Counted from the stretch's first letter, positions 8,382 to 17,458 are shown. The stretch is 55,263 nt of DNA from CAYVUM01 sp964619055 (GCA_964619055.1 CAZUDB010000018.1:1-55263), one strand, 5' to 3'. Numbers and translations are program-made. The notes: a model not told the origin generated them from the letters alone.

Positions 8382-9533
8382 TCATCGGTCGAAAATCAAG
8401 ACAGCGTAGGCCGCAAACAGGGCTACGTGGACGGCACCATGCAGCGCATTGGTGCGAGAACTGGAAAACGTGACCATGCTGACCATCAGGGTCAGCACGA
8501 GCAGCACGATGTCGACCGGTCGCAGGCCCAACTCCACCGTCTCCTTGGTCACAAGACCAATGGCGAGCACGGCCGGGATGGTAAGGCCGATGGTGGCAAG
8601 GCCCGAACCCAGGCAAATGTTGACGGAGCGCTGTAACAGGTTGTCGCGGGCCGCCTGGATCGCGCTCAAGCCCTCCGGCGCCAGGACCAACGCGGCCACA
8701 ATCACGCCACCCAGCGCCGCCGGTGCACCGAACCCGGCGATGCCAAAATCGACATAAATGGCCATCTTCTTGGACAGCAAGACGATCGGTAGCATGCAGA
8801 TCACCAGCATGACCGCGTGATAGGGGACGGACCGCGTGGCGATGTCGTGATGGCCACCGTGGTGGTCGTCTTGCTCGGCATCGGCTGCGGGCTGCTGAAA
8901 GAAGTCGCGATGGCGAAGTGTCTGGATCGCTAAAAAGACGCCGTACAGGACCACGGACGTCACCGCCGCAAACACCGCCTGCCCGGGACTCAATTCGTCG
9001 CCGGGCGCTGCAACGGTCACGTGCGGCACCACCAAGCCCAGAATGGCCAGCGGGATCAGCACGGCCAGGAATGCGTTGGCGCCTTGGAGATTGTAGCTTT
9101 GCACACGGTGGCGGATAGCGCCGGTCAACAAGCTGGCGCCGATAAGCCCGTTCAGGACGATCATCAGCACGGCGAACATGGTGTCGCGGGCGAGCGTCGG
9201 GTTATCGGCACCCTGCAGCATTACCGCTGAAATCAAGGCCACTTCGATGCTGATGACAGCCAACGTCAGCACCAGGGTGCCATAAGGCTCCCCCAGCAGT
9301 TTGGCGAGGCAATCGGCCTGCCGAACCACGGCAAACGCCCCCCAAAGCATGACCGCAAACAGGACAACGAACAGGGCCACGTTCAGAAAAGCAGAGCTAG
9401 TTTGGGGGGCTAGTGACGGTCCGGCTGCGACGAAGCCGCCGAAGCAGACGAGGCCGACGATCGCCGATGCCGAATCCTGTAGGAGCGCTTTGAGACCGAG
9501 GCCCTGACGCACTTCATTCGACGTGTCATTCAT
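8382..9533 (-). CDS. chaA: ChaA-type calcium/proton (cation/H+) antiporter
   Basis: 383 aa, about 11 hydrophobic segments, with the two Ca2+:cation antiporter repeats: VISIEVALISAVMLQG in the first half and ALVLAPEGLSAIQAARDN in the second, each carrying the acidic residue expected for ion binding. A His/Asp-rich cytoplasmic loop (DDHHGGHHD) lies between the halves, as in ChaA proteins. It exports Ca2+ (or Na+/K+) in exchange for protons across the inner membrane. It sits 18 bp after the DUF190 gene and seven before the VOC gene, all minus strand. Confidence 0.88.
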   Translation of the reverse strand: MNDTSNEVRQGLGLKALLQDSASAIVGLVCFGGFVAAGPSLAPQTSSAFLNVALFVVLFAVMLWGAFAVVRQADCLAKLLGEPYGTLVLTLAVISIEVALISAVMLQGADNPTLARDTMFAVLMIVLNGLIGASLLTGAIRHRVQSYNLQGANAFLAVLIPLAILGLVVPHVTVAAPGDELSPGQAVFAAVTSVVLYGVFLAIQTLRHRDFFQQPAADAEQDDHHGGHHDIATRSVPYHAVMLVICMLPIVLLSKKMAIYVDFGIAGFGAPAALGGVIVAALVLAPEGLSAIQAARDNLLQRSVNICLGSGLATIGLTIPAVLAIGLVTKETVELGLRPVDIVLLVLTLMVSMVTFSSSRTNALHGAVHVALFAAYAVLIFDR

Positions 9534-9551
9534 ACTGCGCCCGCGTCCTGC

Positions 9552-9905
9552 TCAAGTGTCCGTCCTGCTCGGGCCCGGGCCGTAATGAACGATGTGCGCC
9601 TTTTCCAAGGTCACCAGCCCGGATGTTATGAGTGGCATGACGGCGTCCAAGTAGGGCCGGATCCGGTCCTCCTGATCGACGATCTCCACGACCATGGGTA
9701 GATCGTCCGAAAGCCGGAGGATTTTCGCCGTGTGCACGGTGCTGGCATGTCCGAAGCCCATTGGCCCCCTTAGCACGGTGGCGCCAGCCAGTCCCATCTC
9801 TTTGGCCTCCATCACGAGCGCTTCATAGAGGGGACGGTGGCCTGCGCGATCGCCCTCGCCCAAAAAGATCCGGAGCAGGAGTGCGTCCTGGTTTGCGATC
9901 AGCAT
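9552..9905 (-). CDS. DUF190 family protein
   Basis: 117 aa with the DUF190 pattern: LLLRIFLGEGDRAGHRPLYEAL, then GLAGATVLRGPMGFG and DLPMVVEIVDQEDRI, a ferredoxin-like, PII-like alpha/beta fold. DUF190 genes are commonly found beside crcB, and the family is thought to support fluoride export, though its action is not established. Here it starts 16 bp after the crcB stop and precedes chaA, a clear operon position. Confidence 0.88.
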   Translation of the reverse strand: MLIANQDALLLRIFLGEGDRAGHRPLYEALVMEAKEMGLAGATVLRGPMGFGHASTVHTAKILRLSDDLPMVVEIVDQEDRIRPYLDAVMPLITSGLVTLEKAHIVHYGPGPSRTDT

Positions 9906-9921
9906 CGAGCCCGCCCCTCCA

Positions 9922-10302
9922 TCATCGGTTCATCGCAATCCCGACGGCGACCCCTAGCCAAACCGCCGCTAGGCACAACACGACGGAACCCACCACATTG
10001 CCGGCCGCAAACAGGAATTGGCCGTCGCGGACCAGGTTAAGGGTTTGAAGGCTGAAGGACGAAAAGGTGGTGAACCCGCCAAACACGCCAACCATCAGAA
10101 ACTGGCGATGGCTCGGCGCCATCAGCACACGCCCATCGGGACCGGTCAGTTCCGCCACCAGGCCGATCAAGAATGAGCCTGCCACATTGACGAAAAGCGT
10201 CCCGAACGGAAACGTCTCTCCAATCAATCGGGCAAACAGCCCCGAGCACCACCACCGGAGCACCCCGCCAAGCGCAGCGCCCGCAGCGATCCAGAGCGGC
10301 AT
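9922..10302 (-). CDS. crcB: Fluoride channel protein CrcB/Fluc
   Basis: 126 aa, four membrane helices. GAALGGVLRWW near the N-terminus, GTLFVNVAGSFLIG with the conserved Asn, and GVFGGFTTFSSFS are the Fluc signatures; dual-topology dimers of this protein pass fluoride out of the cell. The ATG at 10302 gives the standard length. Upstream ATGs (10323, 10380) would add a basic, non-conserved extension. It is the first gene of a tight minus-strand group with DUF190, chaA and the VOC gene. No fluoride riboswitch was recognised in the 100 bases upstream. Confidence 0.93.
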   Translation of the reverse strand: MPLWIAAGAALGGVLRWWCSGLFARLIGETFPFGTLFVNVAGSFLIGLVAELTGPDGRVLMAPSHRQFLMVGVFGGFTTFSSFSLQTLNLVRDGQFLFAAGNVVGSVVLCLAAVWLGVAVGIAMNR

Positions 10303-10411
10303 TGTCAACGCTTCACGAACCATGGAAGCCTTTGTCGCACGGGCGGTCCGGCAGGGCAACGCGACAGCGACCAAGGCCACGCGCCCGCGCCCGCGCCGCC
10401 CGCCGGGCGAA

Positions 10412-10439
10412 CCCCTTCGGGAGATGCCGCCCGAAGGGG
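10412..10439 (-). terminator. Perfect 10-bp stem-loop after the thioredoxin-like gene
   Basis: CCCCTTCGGG and CCCGAAGGGG flank an 8-base loop, about 40 bases after the stop of the thioredoxin-like gene and 110 before crcB. There is no T-tract. It probably separates the marR-thioredoxin unit from the crcB unit, or acts as a processing/stability element. Confidence 0.5.
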
Positions 10440-10477
10440 CTGCCTTACTTCAGGACCTTGTCATTAGCGATGCGTTG

Positions 10478-10729
10478 CTATCGCGCGACCCCGCCGTCCA
10501 GGGCCGTAAGATCGGCGCCATGATTGATGTGCAGAGCGACGCCATCGACCACAAGGGCGGGCACGGATGTGACACCTGCCGCGCGCGCCTCAGCGAGGCG
10601 GCCTGGGGTTTCACCCAGATGCACGATCTCCAGGTCGACGCGATCGCGGTCGATGATCTCGACGATCCGGGTTTCGGCGTCCGCGCAAACGGGGCAGCCG
10701 GCATGGTAGAAGGTTGCGTTCTGTGTCAT
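10478..10729 (-). CDS. Small thioredoxin-fold protein with CPVC motif
   Basis: 83 aa. The N-terminal FYHAGCPVCADAE carries a CPVC redox pair at the start of helix 1, and TSVPALVVDG provides the cis-proline loop (SVPA) of the thioredoxin/glutaredoxin fold. It may reduce or sense disulfides in the cytoplasm; there is no signal peptide. A good Shine-Dalgarno (AGGAG) precedes the ATG at 10729. It lies 40 bp downstream of the MarR gene on the same strand, so the regulator may control it. Confidence 0.75.
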   Translation of the reverse strand: MTQNATFYHAGCPVCADAETRIVEIIDRDRVDLEIVHLGETPGRLAEARAAGVTSVPALVVDGVALHINHGADLTALDGGVAR

Positions 10730-10769
10730 GATTTGGGGTCTCCTGTCTCATGTCTAGGCGGGTTGGACA

Positions 10770-11441
10770 TCAGGACGCCTCGCTCGTTGCAGCGGGCGGG
10801 GCGTCCGTATGGTCGACCCCCTCAGCCGATACAAACCGCCGCCAAGCAGTGGCGGCCTCGGCCTCGGAGGCCGCTTCGTGTTCACCGCAATCAAGACGCA
10901 GGGCTGCGTCCCCAAACGCGGCGTTCACGAAAGCGCAGTGATGGGGAGTGGCCGGATCGTCGTGGACGTTCGGCCGAAAGAACCGACAGGTCGCGCACAT
11001 CCGCTGGACCGGGATCGCACCCTGAACCTGCAGTGCCCGGATCATCTTTGTGAGGCCCTTTAGGAACGCAGCCTGCTCCACAGCGTCCAGGGCGTGCGCA
11101 GCCGCGAGCAACACATCGGGCCAGACCGCCAGGTCCTTTGCCATGCGTGCCCCGTCGGCCGTCGCCTGGAGCCGCGCGGCGCGCGCGTCGTCTGGGTCGG
11201 GGGACTTCGTCACAAGACCCTTACGAACGAGAGCCGCAACGGCGTCACTGGCGGTCGGTTGGGTCACCGCAATCTCGTCCGCGATCGCCGTGACACGAGC
11301 CGCCCCCCGCGCAGCGAGATGAACGAGGATTTGCGCCTGAGTCGGCGTAACACCCCGTGTCTCAGTGCGGTGCCATTGCTCGGAACGCAAAACCATTCCG
11401 ATCTTGGCCAATCCCGTCAGGATGTTTCCGTCAGCGGTCAT
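10770..11441 (-). CDS. MarR-family regulator with C-terminal Cys/His cluster
   Basis: 223 aa. Residues about 25-110 form the MarR winged helix (TPTQAQILVHLAA, VTAIADEIAVTQPTASDAVAALVRKGLV with the recognition helix, and a DPDDARAARL wing). The last 80 residues are an extension holding CATC, HHC and a further DC followed by EHE, which could bind a metal or act as thiol switch. Family members bind palindromic DNA as dimers and usually repress their own operon. A strong AGGAGG precedes the ATG. A palindrome at 11468-11482 lies just upstream. The adjacent CPVC protein suggests a redox stimulus (inference). Confidence 0.85.
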   Translation of the reverse strand: MTADGNILTGLAKIGMVLRSEQWHRTETRGVTPTQAQILVHLAARGAARVTAIADEIAVTQPTASDAVAALVRKGLVTKSPDPDDARAARLQATADGARMAKDLAVWPDVLLAAAHALDAVEQAAFLKGLTKMIRALQVQGAIPVQRMCATCRFFRPNVHDDPATPHHCAFVNAAFGDAALRLDCGEHEAASEAEAATAWRRFVSAEGVDHTDAPPAATSEAS

Positions 11442-11467
11442 CCGGGTTCCTCCTTGACCGGCATATA

Positions 11468-11482
11468 CATAGGATTTCTATG
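11468..11482. promoter_or_regulatory. Candidate MarR autoregulatory operator
   Basis: CATAG and CTATG are separated by five bases, 27 to 41 bases upstream of the marR-family ATG. The position and two-fold symmetry fit an operator for a dimeric winged-helix repressor controlling its own gene. Binding is inferred only from location. Confidence 0.4.
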
Positions 11483-12157
11483 GAATGTCAAGAAGGGACG
11501 GCCAAGCTCACACCCTGACACGACAAAGCCCGACCGCCCCCGTGGGGCATGGCTGGATCGCCACTGGGCGCTTCAATGGGTTTGCCACGGATCATGACGC
11601 GCTCGCGATATCAGTCGCGTCGGTCTGCATACAATCGCCGGTGGCCTGACCAGACCTCCAACAATCGCACTGAGTGTTTCTGTACGGAAGATGACCAAGA
11701 TCACCAATCTCGTTTAAATAACGTTCAGTCAATCATAAGAAAAGGTTCATCCCACCGAGAGCCGACTGTCAAAAACAAGCCTTACTTACAACTCAAGCGC
11801 GCTTCAGGTCGCTGCGTCCGAACGATATCCGTCAAAGTCGTCGGGCCGCTGCTTCGGGAAAGGCGCGCCAACAACCGATCGAAGTGTCGGTGAGAGGAAG
11901 TGAGGGCTGATGCGTGTCTGGGGGTTCGCAACTTGGGCTGAGGCCGTCCAAGGATGTGGAGTCGTCAATCCTCCCTCAAGTCCGTTTTCTACCGACAGGT
12001 TTTTTGATCGACCATCAACACGCGTTTTCGCGCTGCGCGTGCTGGCTGCGGCCAGGCACGTCGGTGCGGTTGCCTCCGTCCGCGTTCGCCACCCCGGCTG
12101 ACGCGGAGGCCCTTCGACCCCGTCTTTGTTCGGTTCATCATTAGGAGAATTTTCATC
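11483..12157. other. Intergenic region between marR and phoX
   Basis: About 675 bases. A moderately AT-rich patch near 11700-11790 (around GTTTAAATAACG) is followed by more GC-rich sequence up to the phoX ribosome site (AGGAG shortly before 12158). One isolated CTGTC half-site at 11766-11770 is not enough for a Pho box. Open frames here lack recognisable protein features, so I see no gene. Confidence 0.5.
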
Positions 12158-14320
12158 ATGGACACTTTCGATCAGAAAGGCACTGCCCCGACCCCGGTCG
12201 TCGTTGATGACGAGGCGGACGTTACCCCCGGCACGCCCGACCGCCCGCGCACCGGCGAGCTGTTTGGCACCATTTTGCAGCGTCGTCTGGAGCGCCGCGG
12301 CTTCCTGAAGGGCACGGCCGCCGTCGGCGCCATGGCCGCCACGCCGGCGTTTCTGGCCAGCACCGCCGACGCCCAAATTCCGGACAACATCACTTTCACG
12401 CCCATCGCCGACAACACCACCGACGACATCGTGGTGCCGGACGGATACGAATGGAAGGTGCTGCATCGCTGGGGCGACTCGCTGTTCAGCGACACCCCGG
12501 ACCTGGACACCTCCACGCTCCGCGACTCCGCTAACAGCGAAACGCAACAGTCCTTCTCCGGCGAACGCCAGGCCCGCCAGATCGGCTACAATTGTGACTT
12601 TATCGGCTACTACCCGCTCGCCTCGTCGGACCCCGCCACGCCGGGTGACGTGCAGTTCAATTCTCGCAACTCCAGCCGCGGTCTGTTCGTCAACAACCAC
12701 GAATACACGAACCCAGATCTGATCTTCGTGGACTGGCCCGCCGTTCGCGGCACCCAGATTGCGGTCGACGTTGACCTGGCGGCCCACGGCGTCTCCATCG
12801 TGGAAATCAGCAAGACCGCCGTCAGCGGTCGGGCCCGCAACTGGGAATACCTCAAGGACTCGCCCTTTAACCGTCGCTTCACGGGCGAGACGCCCATGGA
12901 GATCACCGGCCCCGCGGCAGGCGATGCCCTGATGCAAACCAGTACCGATGCCACGGGCACCGCCGTCAACGGCACCCTGAACAACTGCGCCGGCGGCGTC
13001 ACGCCGTGGGGCACGGTGATCACGTGCGAAGAGAACTTCGACCAGTACTTCGGCAACTTCAACGCCTTCGCCGCCCGCGCCCAAGGCAATCCGGAGCTGG
13101 AGAAGATCGTCGAATTTCACCGTCGCGTTCCGCTCCCGGGCAATCAGAGCTTCCGCTTCTGGGAAAACGTTTACGAACGCTTCGATGTGAATGCCGAGCC
13201 GACGGAAGCCTTCCGCTTCGGCTGGTGCGTCGAGATCGATCCATACGATCCCAATTTCACCCCGAAAAAGCGCACGGCGATTGGCCGCTTTAAGCACGAA
13301 GGGGCCACCACGGTGATCGCGCCGAGCGGTCAGGCCGTTGTCTATTCCGGTGACGACGCTCGCTTTGAGTATTTCTTCAAGTTCGTGTCCGAGGGCACCT
13401 ACGATCCCACCAACCGGGACGCCAACCTCCAGCTCCTGGACTCGGGCACGCTCTATGTCGCCAAGTTCAACGATGACGGCACCGGTGAGTGGCTGCCGCT
13501 CGTCTTCGGCCAAAACGGCCTCGATCCAAGCAACGGCTTCAACAACCAAGCTGAAGTGCTGATCAACTCCCGTGGTGCTGGTGACGTACTGGGCGCGACC
13601 CCGCTGGATCGGCCTGAGGACATCGAGCCGAGCCCGCGGACCGGCAAGGTTTACGTTACGCTCACCAACAACAGCCGTCGCGACGGTACCGAACGCGAAG
13701 CCCAAGGCCGTCCCGTCGACACCAGCGCCGATGCTGCAAACCCGCGCGGCGGCTCCAGCCCCGGCAACGAGTTCGGCCACATCCTTGAGGTGATCGAAGC
13801 CGGCGACAACCCGACGTCGACCACGTTCACCTGGGAGATCTTCCTGCTGTGCGGTGATCCGAACGTCAATCTGCTGACGAACCCGAGCGACTTGGCCAAT
13901 ATCCCGCTGCCGTTCGAGACCACCTACTTCGCCGGCTTCGACAAGCTCGAGGAGCTCAGTTCCATCGGCTCGCCGGACAACATCGCCTTCGACCGCCGAG
14001 GCAACCTGTGGATCTCCACGGACGGCCAGCCGGGGGACCTGGGCAAGAATGACTCCGTTTATGCCTGCCCGACCGAAGGACCGAACCGCGGGCGCGTGCA
14101 GCAGTTCCTGAGCGGTGTCGTCAACTGCGAAATCTGCGGCCCGGAGTTCACGCCGGACAGCACCACTTTCTTCTGCGGCATCCAGCACCCGGGCGACAGC
14201 GTATCTTTGGCGGAGTTTCCAAACTTTGCCAGTGATTTCCCCGACGGTGGCGGCCTGCCGCCGCGCCCCACCTGCATCTCGGTGGTGAAGTCCACGGGTC
14301 GCCGGTCCATCGGCTCCTAA
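12158..14320 (+). CDS. phoX: PhoX-family alkaline phosphatase, Tat-exported
   Basis: 720 aa. Residues 46-75 form a Tat signal: RRGFLKGTAAV followed by a hydrophobic stretch and a cleavage site near ADAQ. The body carries PhoX/DUF839 hallmarks: VNNHEYTNP, GGVTPWGTVITCEENFDQYF, SPDNIAFDRRGNLWISTDG and CGIQHPGD. PhoX enzymes use Fe3+ and Ca2+ to remove phosphate from organic esters in the periplasm. AGGAG precedes the ATG. There is no convincing Pho box upstream, so phosphate control is not shown. A strong intrinsic terminator follows at 14374. Some DUF839 proteins lack tested phosphatase activity, so substrate remains an inference. Confidence 0.85.
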   Translation: MDTFDQKGTAPTPVVVDDEADVTPGTPDRPRTGELFGTILQRRLERRGFLKGTAAVGAMAATPAFLASTADAQIPDNITFTPIADNTTDDIVVPDGYEWKVLHRWGDSLFSDTPDLDTSTLRDSANSETQQSFSGERQARQIGYNCDFIGYYPLASSDPATPGDVQFNSRNSSRGLFVNNHEYTNPDLIFVDWPAVRGTQIAVDVDLAAHGVSIVEISKTAVSGRARNWEYLKDSPFNRRFTGETPMEITGPAAGDALMQTSTDATGTAVNGTLNNCAGGVTPWGTVITCEENFDQYFGNFNAFAARAQGNPELEKIVEFHRRVPLPGNQSFRFWENVYERFDVNAEPTEAFRFGWCVEIDPYDPNFTPKKRTAIGRFKHEGATTVIAPSGQAVVYSGDDARFEYFFKFVSEGTYDPTNRDANLQLLDSGTLYVAKFNDDGTGEWLPLVFGQNGLDPSNGFNNQAEVLINSRGAGDVLGATPLDRPEDIEPSPRTGKVYVTLTNNSRRDGTEREAQGRPVDTSADAANPRGGSSPGNEFGHILEVIEAGDNPTSTTFTWEIFLLCGDPNVNLLTNPSDLANIPLPFETTYFAGFDKLEELSSIGSPDNIAFDRRGNLWISTDGQPGDLGKNDSVYACPTEGPNRGRVQQFLSGVVNCEICGPEFTPDSTTFFCGIQHPGDSVSLAEFPNFASDFPDGGGLPPRPTCISVVKSTGRRSIGS

Positions 14321-14373
14321 TCACGGTCTTCCGGCGCATGCTGATGCGTGCGCCGACAGAACTCCGCACCTAC

Positions 14374-14404
14374 GGCCCGGGCATCATGCCCGGGCCATTT
14401 TTTT
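14374..14404 (+). terminator. Rho-independent terminator after phoX
   Basis: GGCCCGGGCA and TGCCCGGGCC form a 10-bp GC-rich stem with a three-base loop, followed by A and seven Ts. It starts 54 bases after the phoX stop and ends that transcript. Confidence 0.9.
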
Positions 14405-14626
14405 CCGCGACACAATCGCCATTTCATGGTGGATCATGGCGCTTTGGTTGAACCCGTTCGCCGGCGCCATCGCGGTGCCTGGAACTTGCATTATGGTTGT
14501 CGGCTTGAAAGGACGCGCCGAAAAGTTCAATAACGGGCGGGAACCGGCAACCCCAGCGAGGTGTTGAACGAATGGCCAACGGATCCTGCGTGCCGGTTCG
14601 GATTCAAACTTGAGGAGATATGAGTA
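14405..14626. other. Intergenic region before the lipoprotein gene
   Basis: About 220 bases between the phoX terminator and the lipoprotein gene. I see only the ribosome site (GAGGAG at about 14612) near its end. Confidence 0.4.
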
Positions 14627-15286
14627 ATGCCAAAACAGGGGACACACCGGGTGCTGACCGGACTTGCCGCCGTCATTCTGGCGGCCGGCCTTGTCGCTGC
14701 CTGTGAAGAGGAAACCCCCACCGAAAAGACGGGCGACGCGATCGAAAAGACCGTGGACGATGCCAAGGAAGCCGCATCGGACGCGGCGGACACGGTCAAG
14801 GATGCGGCATCGGACGCGGCCGATAAGGTCGAGGAGACCGCCAAGGACGCGGCNNNNNNNNNNNNNNNNNNNNNNNNNNNNNNNNNNNNNNNNNNNNNNN
14901 NNNNNNNNNNNNNNNNNNNNNNNNNNNNNNNNNNNNNNNNNNNNNNNNNNNNNAAAGAGAGCATGACGGAAGCCGCGGCGACCGCCACTGAAGAGGCGAC
15001 GCAAGCTTACGAAAACGCCAAGGCCGCAGCCACGGAAACGTACGAGCGCGCCAAAGAGGAGGCCGCGACCAACCGCGACATGGCGGTAAAGTCGGCCGAA
15101 GAAGCCTACGAGCGGGCCAAGGAGGTGGGCACGGACGCGGCCGCCGACGCCGCGAAAGCGTTGGAAGAAACCAAAGCCTCGGCCGGGAAGGCCTATAACG
15201 AGGCGGTCGCCGAGGCCAAATCCACCTATGATGCGGCGATCAAGCAGGCGACGTCGGATTACGATACCGCGGCCGGCAACCAATAG
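14627..15286 (+). CDS. Repeat-rich alpha-helical lipoprotein, interrupted by an assembly gap
   Basis: Signal peptide with lipobox LVAAC (Cys26, the expected lipidation site), followed by an acidic Ala/Asp/Lys-rich region built from about 11-residue helical repeats such as AASDAADTVKDA and later EAYERAKE. This resembles apolipoprotein/LEA-like amphipathic helices and would give a long surface or periplasmic rod anchored in a membrane. An N-run (14854-14953) sits within the repeats; the frame after it is kept if the gap is 100 bases, but true length is unknown. GAGGAG precedes the ATG. The function is not recognised; envelope stress or desiccation protection is only a guess. Confidence 0.75.
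   Translation: MPKQGTHRVLTGLAAVILAAGLVAACEEETPTEKTGDAIEKTVDDAKEAASDAADTVKDAASDAADKVEETAKDAXXXXXXXXXXXXXXXXXXXXXXXXXXXXXXXXXXKESMTEAAATATEEATQAYENAKAAATETYERAKEEAATNRDMAVKSAEEAYERAKEVGTDAAADAAKALEETKASAGKAYNEAVAEAKSTYDAAIKQATSDYDTAAGNQ
14854..14953. other. Assembly gap (100 N)
   Basis: A run of exactly 100 N inside the repetitive lipoprotein gene. The flanks do not overlap one another, so real sequence is probably missing, most likely additional copies of the helical repeat that defeated assembly. Confidence 0.95.
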
Positions 15287-15572
15287 CCGGTCCGTCTAGC
15301 GGAGAGCGGTCGCCACGCCTTGCCGCTGAGCAACGTGGCGGCCGGCAGCTCCCATCGAGCTGAACCGTTCGGTACCAGAGCGTGGTCAGAGCTCGTTGAC
15401 AGCGTAATAACGTCAGCGCACCGTCTAAATACAATCGAACTTTTACTTACGCCAAACACCTTAGCGTTTGCCACAGTTCCCGGCACGCCATACCATATTC
15501 GATTGCCAATCGATTGCGCCGCACGGGCGGGCGACAAGCTGGGTGCACGGCGGCGGTAGGGGTGGTTGGGCC

Positions 15573-17453
15573 ATGACTCAGCCGGTTGTGGGTCGCAAGG
15601 AATACAAGACGTCCATGTCCGTGGCCCTGGGCCTCGGGCTCGGGTTTTTCGTCGCCACGGCCGTGGCCAGTGTGCTCGCCATCGGTGTCCTCAGCGGCTA
15701 CCAAAACACCGTCACCCTCCTGCGCGAAAAAGCGGAACTGATCGTCTCCTCTGAAAGCTATCAGGCGGAACAATTCCTGCGCGCGGCCGAGCGCCAGATC
15801 GAGTACATCGCCGAACAGATCGAGACTGGCGACATCGTACCGGCACCGGACGAGGAGTTCACGAGCCTTCTCTCCGGGACCCTCGCGGCAACGCCCCACA
15901 TCGTCGGCATTTCCTTCACGAACAACAAGTACCTCCTCATCGGCGCGCGGCGCGAGGAATTCGAGACGATCCCGCTGTTCCAGTCGGTGCGCGGTGATGC
16001 GGACCTGCGAACCCGCCTGGATGCGGCGCGCGAGGCCGGCGTGGCTTACTGGGCAGCACCATTGTGGCGTGAGGAACTGAGCCAGGGCCTGCTCAATGTC
16101 CACCTCACCGTCACCGTGGACAGCGACGTGGTCGGCGTACTGACTGCACTTGTGTCCACCAAGCAGTTGTCGAACAGCATCGCCGACCTGGAAACCGATT
16201 TCGGCGCCAACGCCTTTATCCTCTACGGTGAGGATATGGTGCTGGCCCATCCGCTGCTCGCGTTTGGCTACGGCCAGCTAACGCGCCTGACGCCGTTTCC
16301 GCGCCTGGCTTTGTTCAATGATCCTGTCATATCCTCCATTTGGGACGAACGGAAAAGCAACTTCCTGGAGCGTATCGAGGAGGACATGCTGGCCGGTCCT
16401 GGCGTGCGGTTCGTGCGCCTTGGTGGCTTCAACTATGTTGTGCTGTTCCGGGAGTTGGAGGGCTTTGCCGATAAACCCCTGTTTGTCGGCACGTACTTGC
16501 CCCATCGCGCCATTTTGTCGGAGGTCGAGCGCCTTAAGGTTGCGATCATTCTGTGCGTCGGCATCTCGGTTCTATCGGCGCTGACGGCCTCTTGGCTCGG
16601 TCGGCGCATCGCCAAGCCGGTACAGCGCCTGGCATCAAGTGCCGGAAAGGTCAGTGAGTTGGACCTTGAGCACGTGGAGCGGGTGCCCGGCAGCTTTTTC
16701 AAGGAGCTGAACGACACCGCCACCATCTTCAACCGCATGCTTGACGGCCTCGCCTGGTTTGAGCGCTACGTGCCGAAGAAGCTGGTCCGCCAACTGCTCC
16801 ACGTCTATCACGAGGAAGGGGTCCGCTCGGAGCACCGCGAAATCGTGGTGATGTTCACCGATGTGCTCGGCTTTACGACCCTTTCGGAAACGATGACCGC
16901 GCCGGAAACGGCGAATTGGCTCAACGCCCATTTCGCCCTGATCGCCGCCGCGGTCGACGCCGAAGACGGCACCATCGATAAATATATCGGCGACAGCGTC
17001 ATGGCGGTGTGGGGCGTCCCGGAAGCCTTGGACGATCCGGCCGACCGAGCCTGCCGGGCGGCGCTTGCCATCCGCAACAGCCTGGAACGGGACAACCGGA
17101 TGCGCGTTCTGCACGGGCAGCGGCCCATCCACATCCGTATCGGCATTCACCAGGGACCAGTCGTGGCCGGCAACATCGGCAGTCCGGGGCGCATCGACTA
17201 TACTGTGATTGGTGATGCGGTGAATGTGGCTCAGCGGGTCATGGAGATGAACAAGTCGCTGTGCGACCCCAATGAGCAAGTGAATATCTTGGTTTCCGAC
17301 CGGGTTTGGTCATCGCTCCGCGAGCCGCTTGATGGCATCGATTTGGGCGTCCAGCACTTGCGCGGCCGGCGGGAACCGATCGGGGTCCACACGCTCGGCG
17401 GACCCATGGCCACCACCGTCGCCGTCTCGGCAGCCATGGGCGCCTCCCGGTAA
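15573..17453 (+). CDS. Membrane-bound class III adenylate cyclase with HAMP domain
   Basis: 626 aa. A first membrane helix (about residues 17-40) is followed by a 280-residue periplasmic sensor, a second helix (about 321-343), a HAMP linker (RRIAKPVQRLASS) and a class III cyclase domain. Catalytic residues visible are the metal-binding Asp in VMFTDVLGF and in KYIGDS (its Lys also selects adenine), then VIGDAVNVAQR with the Asp, Asn and Arg of the active site. It should make cAMP from ATP in response to an extracytoplasmic cue. I start at ATG 15573, just before the first helix. It converges with the flavodoxin gene. A perfect CRP-type site lies 8.5 kb away at 25912. Confidence 0.9.
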   Translation: MTQPVVGRKEYKTSMSVALGLGLGFFVATAVASVLAIGVLSGYQNTVTLLREKAELIVSSESYQAEQFLRAAERQIEYIAEQIETGDIVPAPDEEFTSLLSGTLAATPHIVGISFTNNKYLLIGARREEFETIPLFQSVRGDADLRTRLDAAREAGVAYWAAPLWREELSQGLLNVHLTVTVDSDVVGVLTALVSTKQLSNSIADLETDFGANAFILYGEDMVLAHPLLAFGYGQLTRLTPFPRLALFNDPVISSIWDERKSNFLERIEEDMLAGPGVRFVRLGGFNYVVLFRELEGFADKPLFVGTYLPHRAILSEVERLKVAIILCVGISVLSALTASWLGRRIAKPVQRLASSAGKVSELDLEHVERVPGSFFKELNDTATIFNRMLDGLAWFERYVPKKLVRQLLHVYHEEGVRSEHREIVVMFTDVLGFTTLSETMTAPETANWLNAHFALIAAAVDAEDGTIDKYIGDSVMAVWGVPEALDDPADRACRAALAIRNSLERDNRMRVLHGQRPIHIRIGIHQGPVVAGNIGSPGRIDYTVIGDAVNVAQRVMEMNKSLCDPNEQVNILVSDRVWSSLREPLDGIDLGVQHLRGRREPIGVHTLGGPMATTVAVSAAMGASR

Positions 17454-17458
17454 AGGCG

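Noticed and set aside
10303..10411. Fluoride riboswitch upstream of crcB
   Set aside because: The conserved crcB-motif blocks were not found; the stretch is a GC-rich low-complexity leader.
11766..11770. Pho box upstream of phoX
   Set aside because: Only one CTGTC half-site without the second repeat, about 390 bases from the start.
11804..14188. A 794-codon open frame on the minus strand
   Set aside because: It is antisense to phoX, whose Tat signal and PhoX motifs are clear. Long antisense frames are common in GC-rich genes, and its translation has no recognisable motif.
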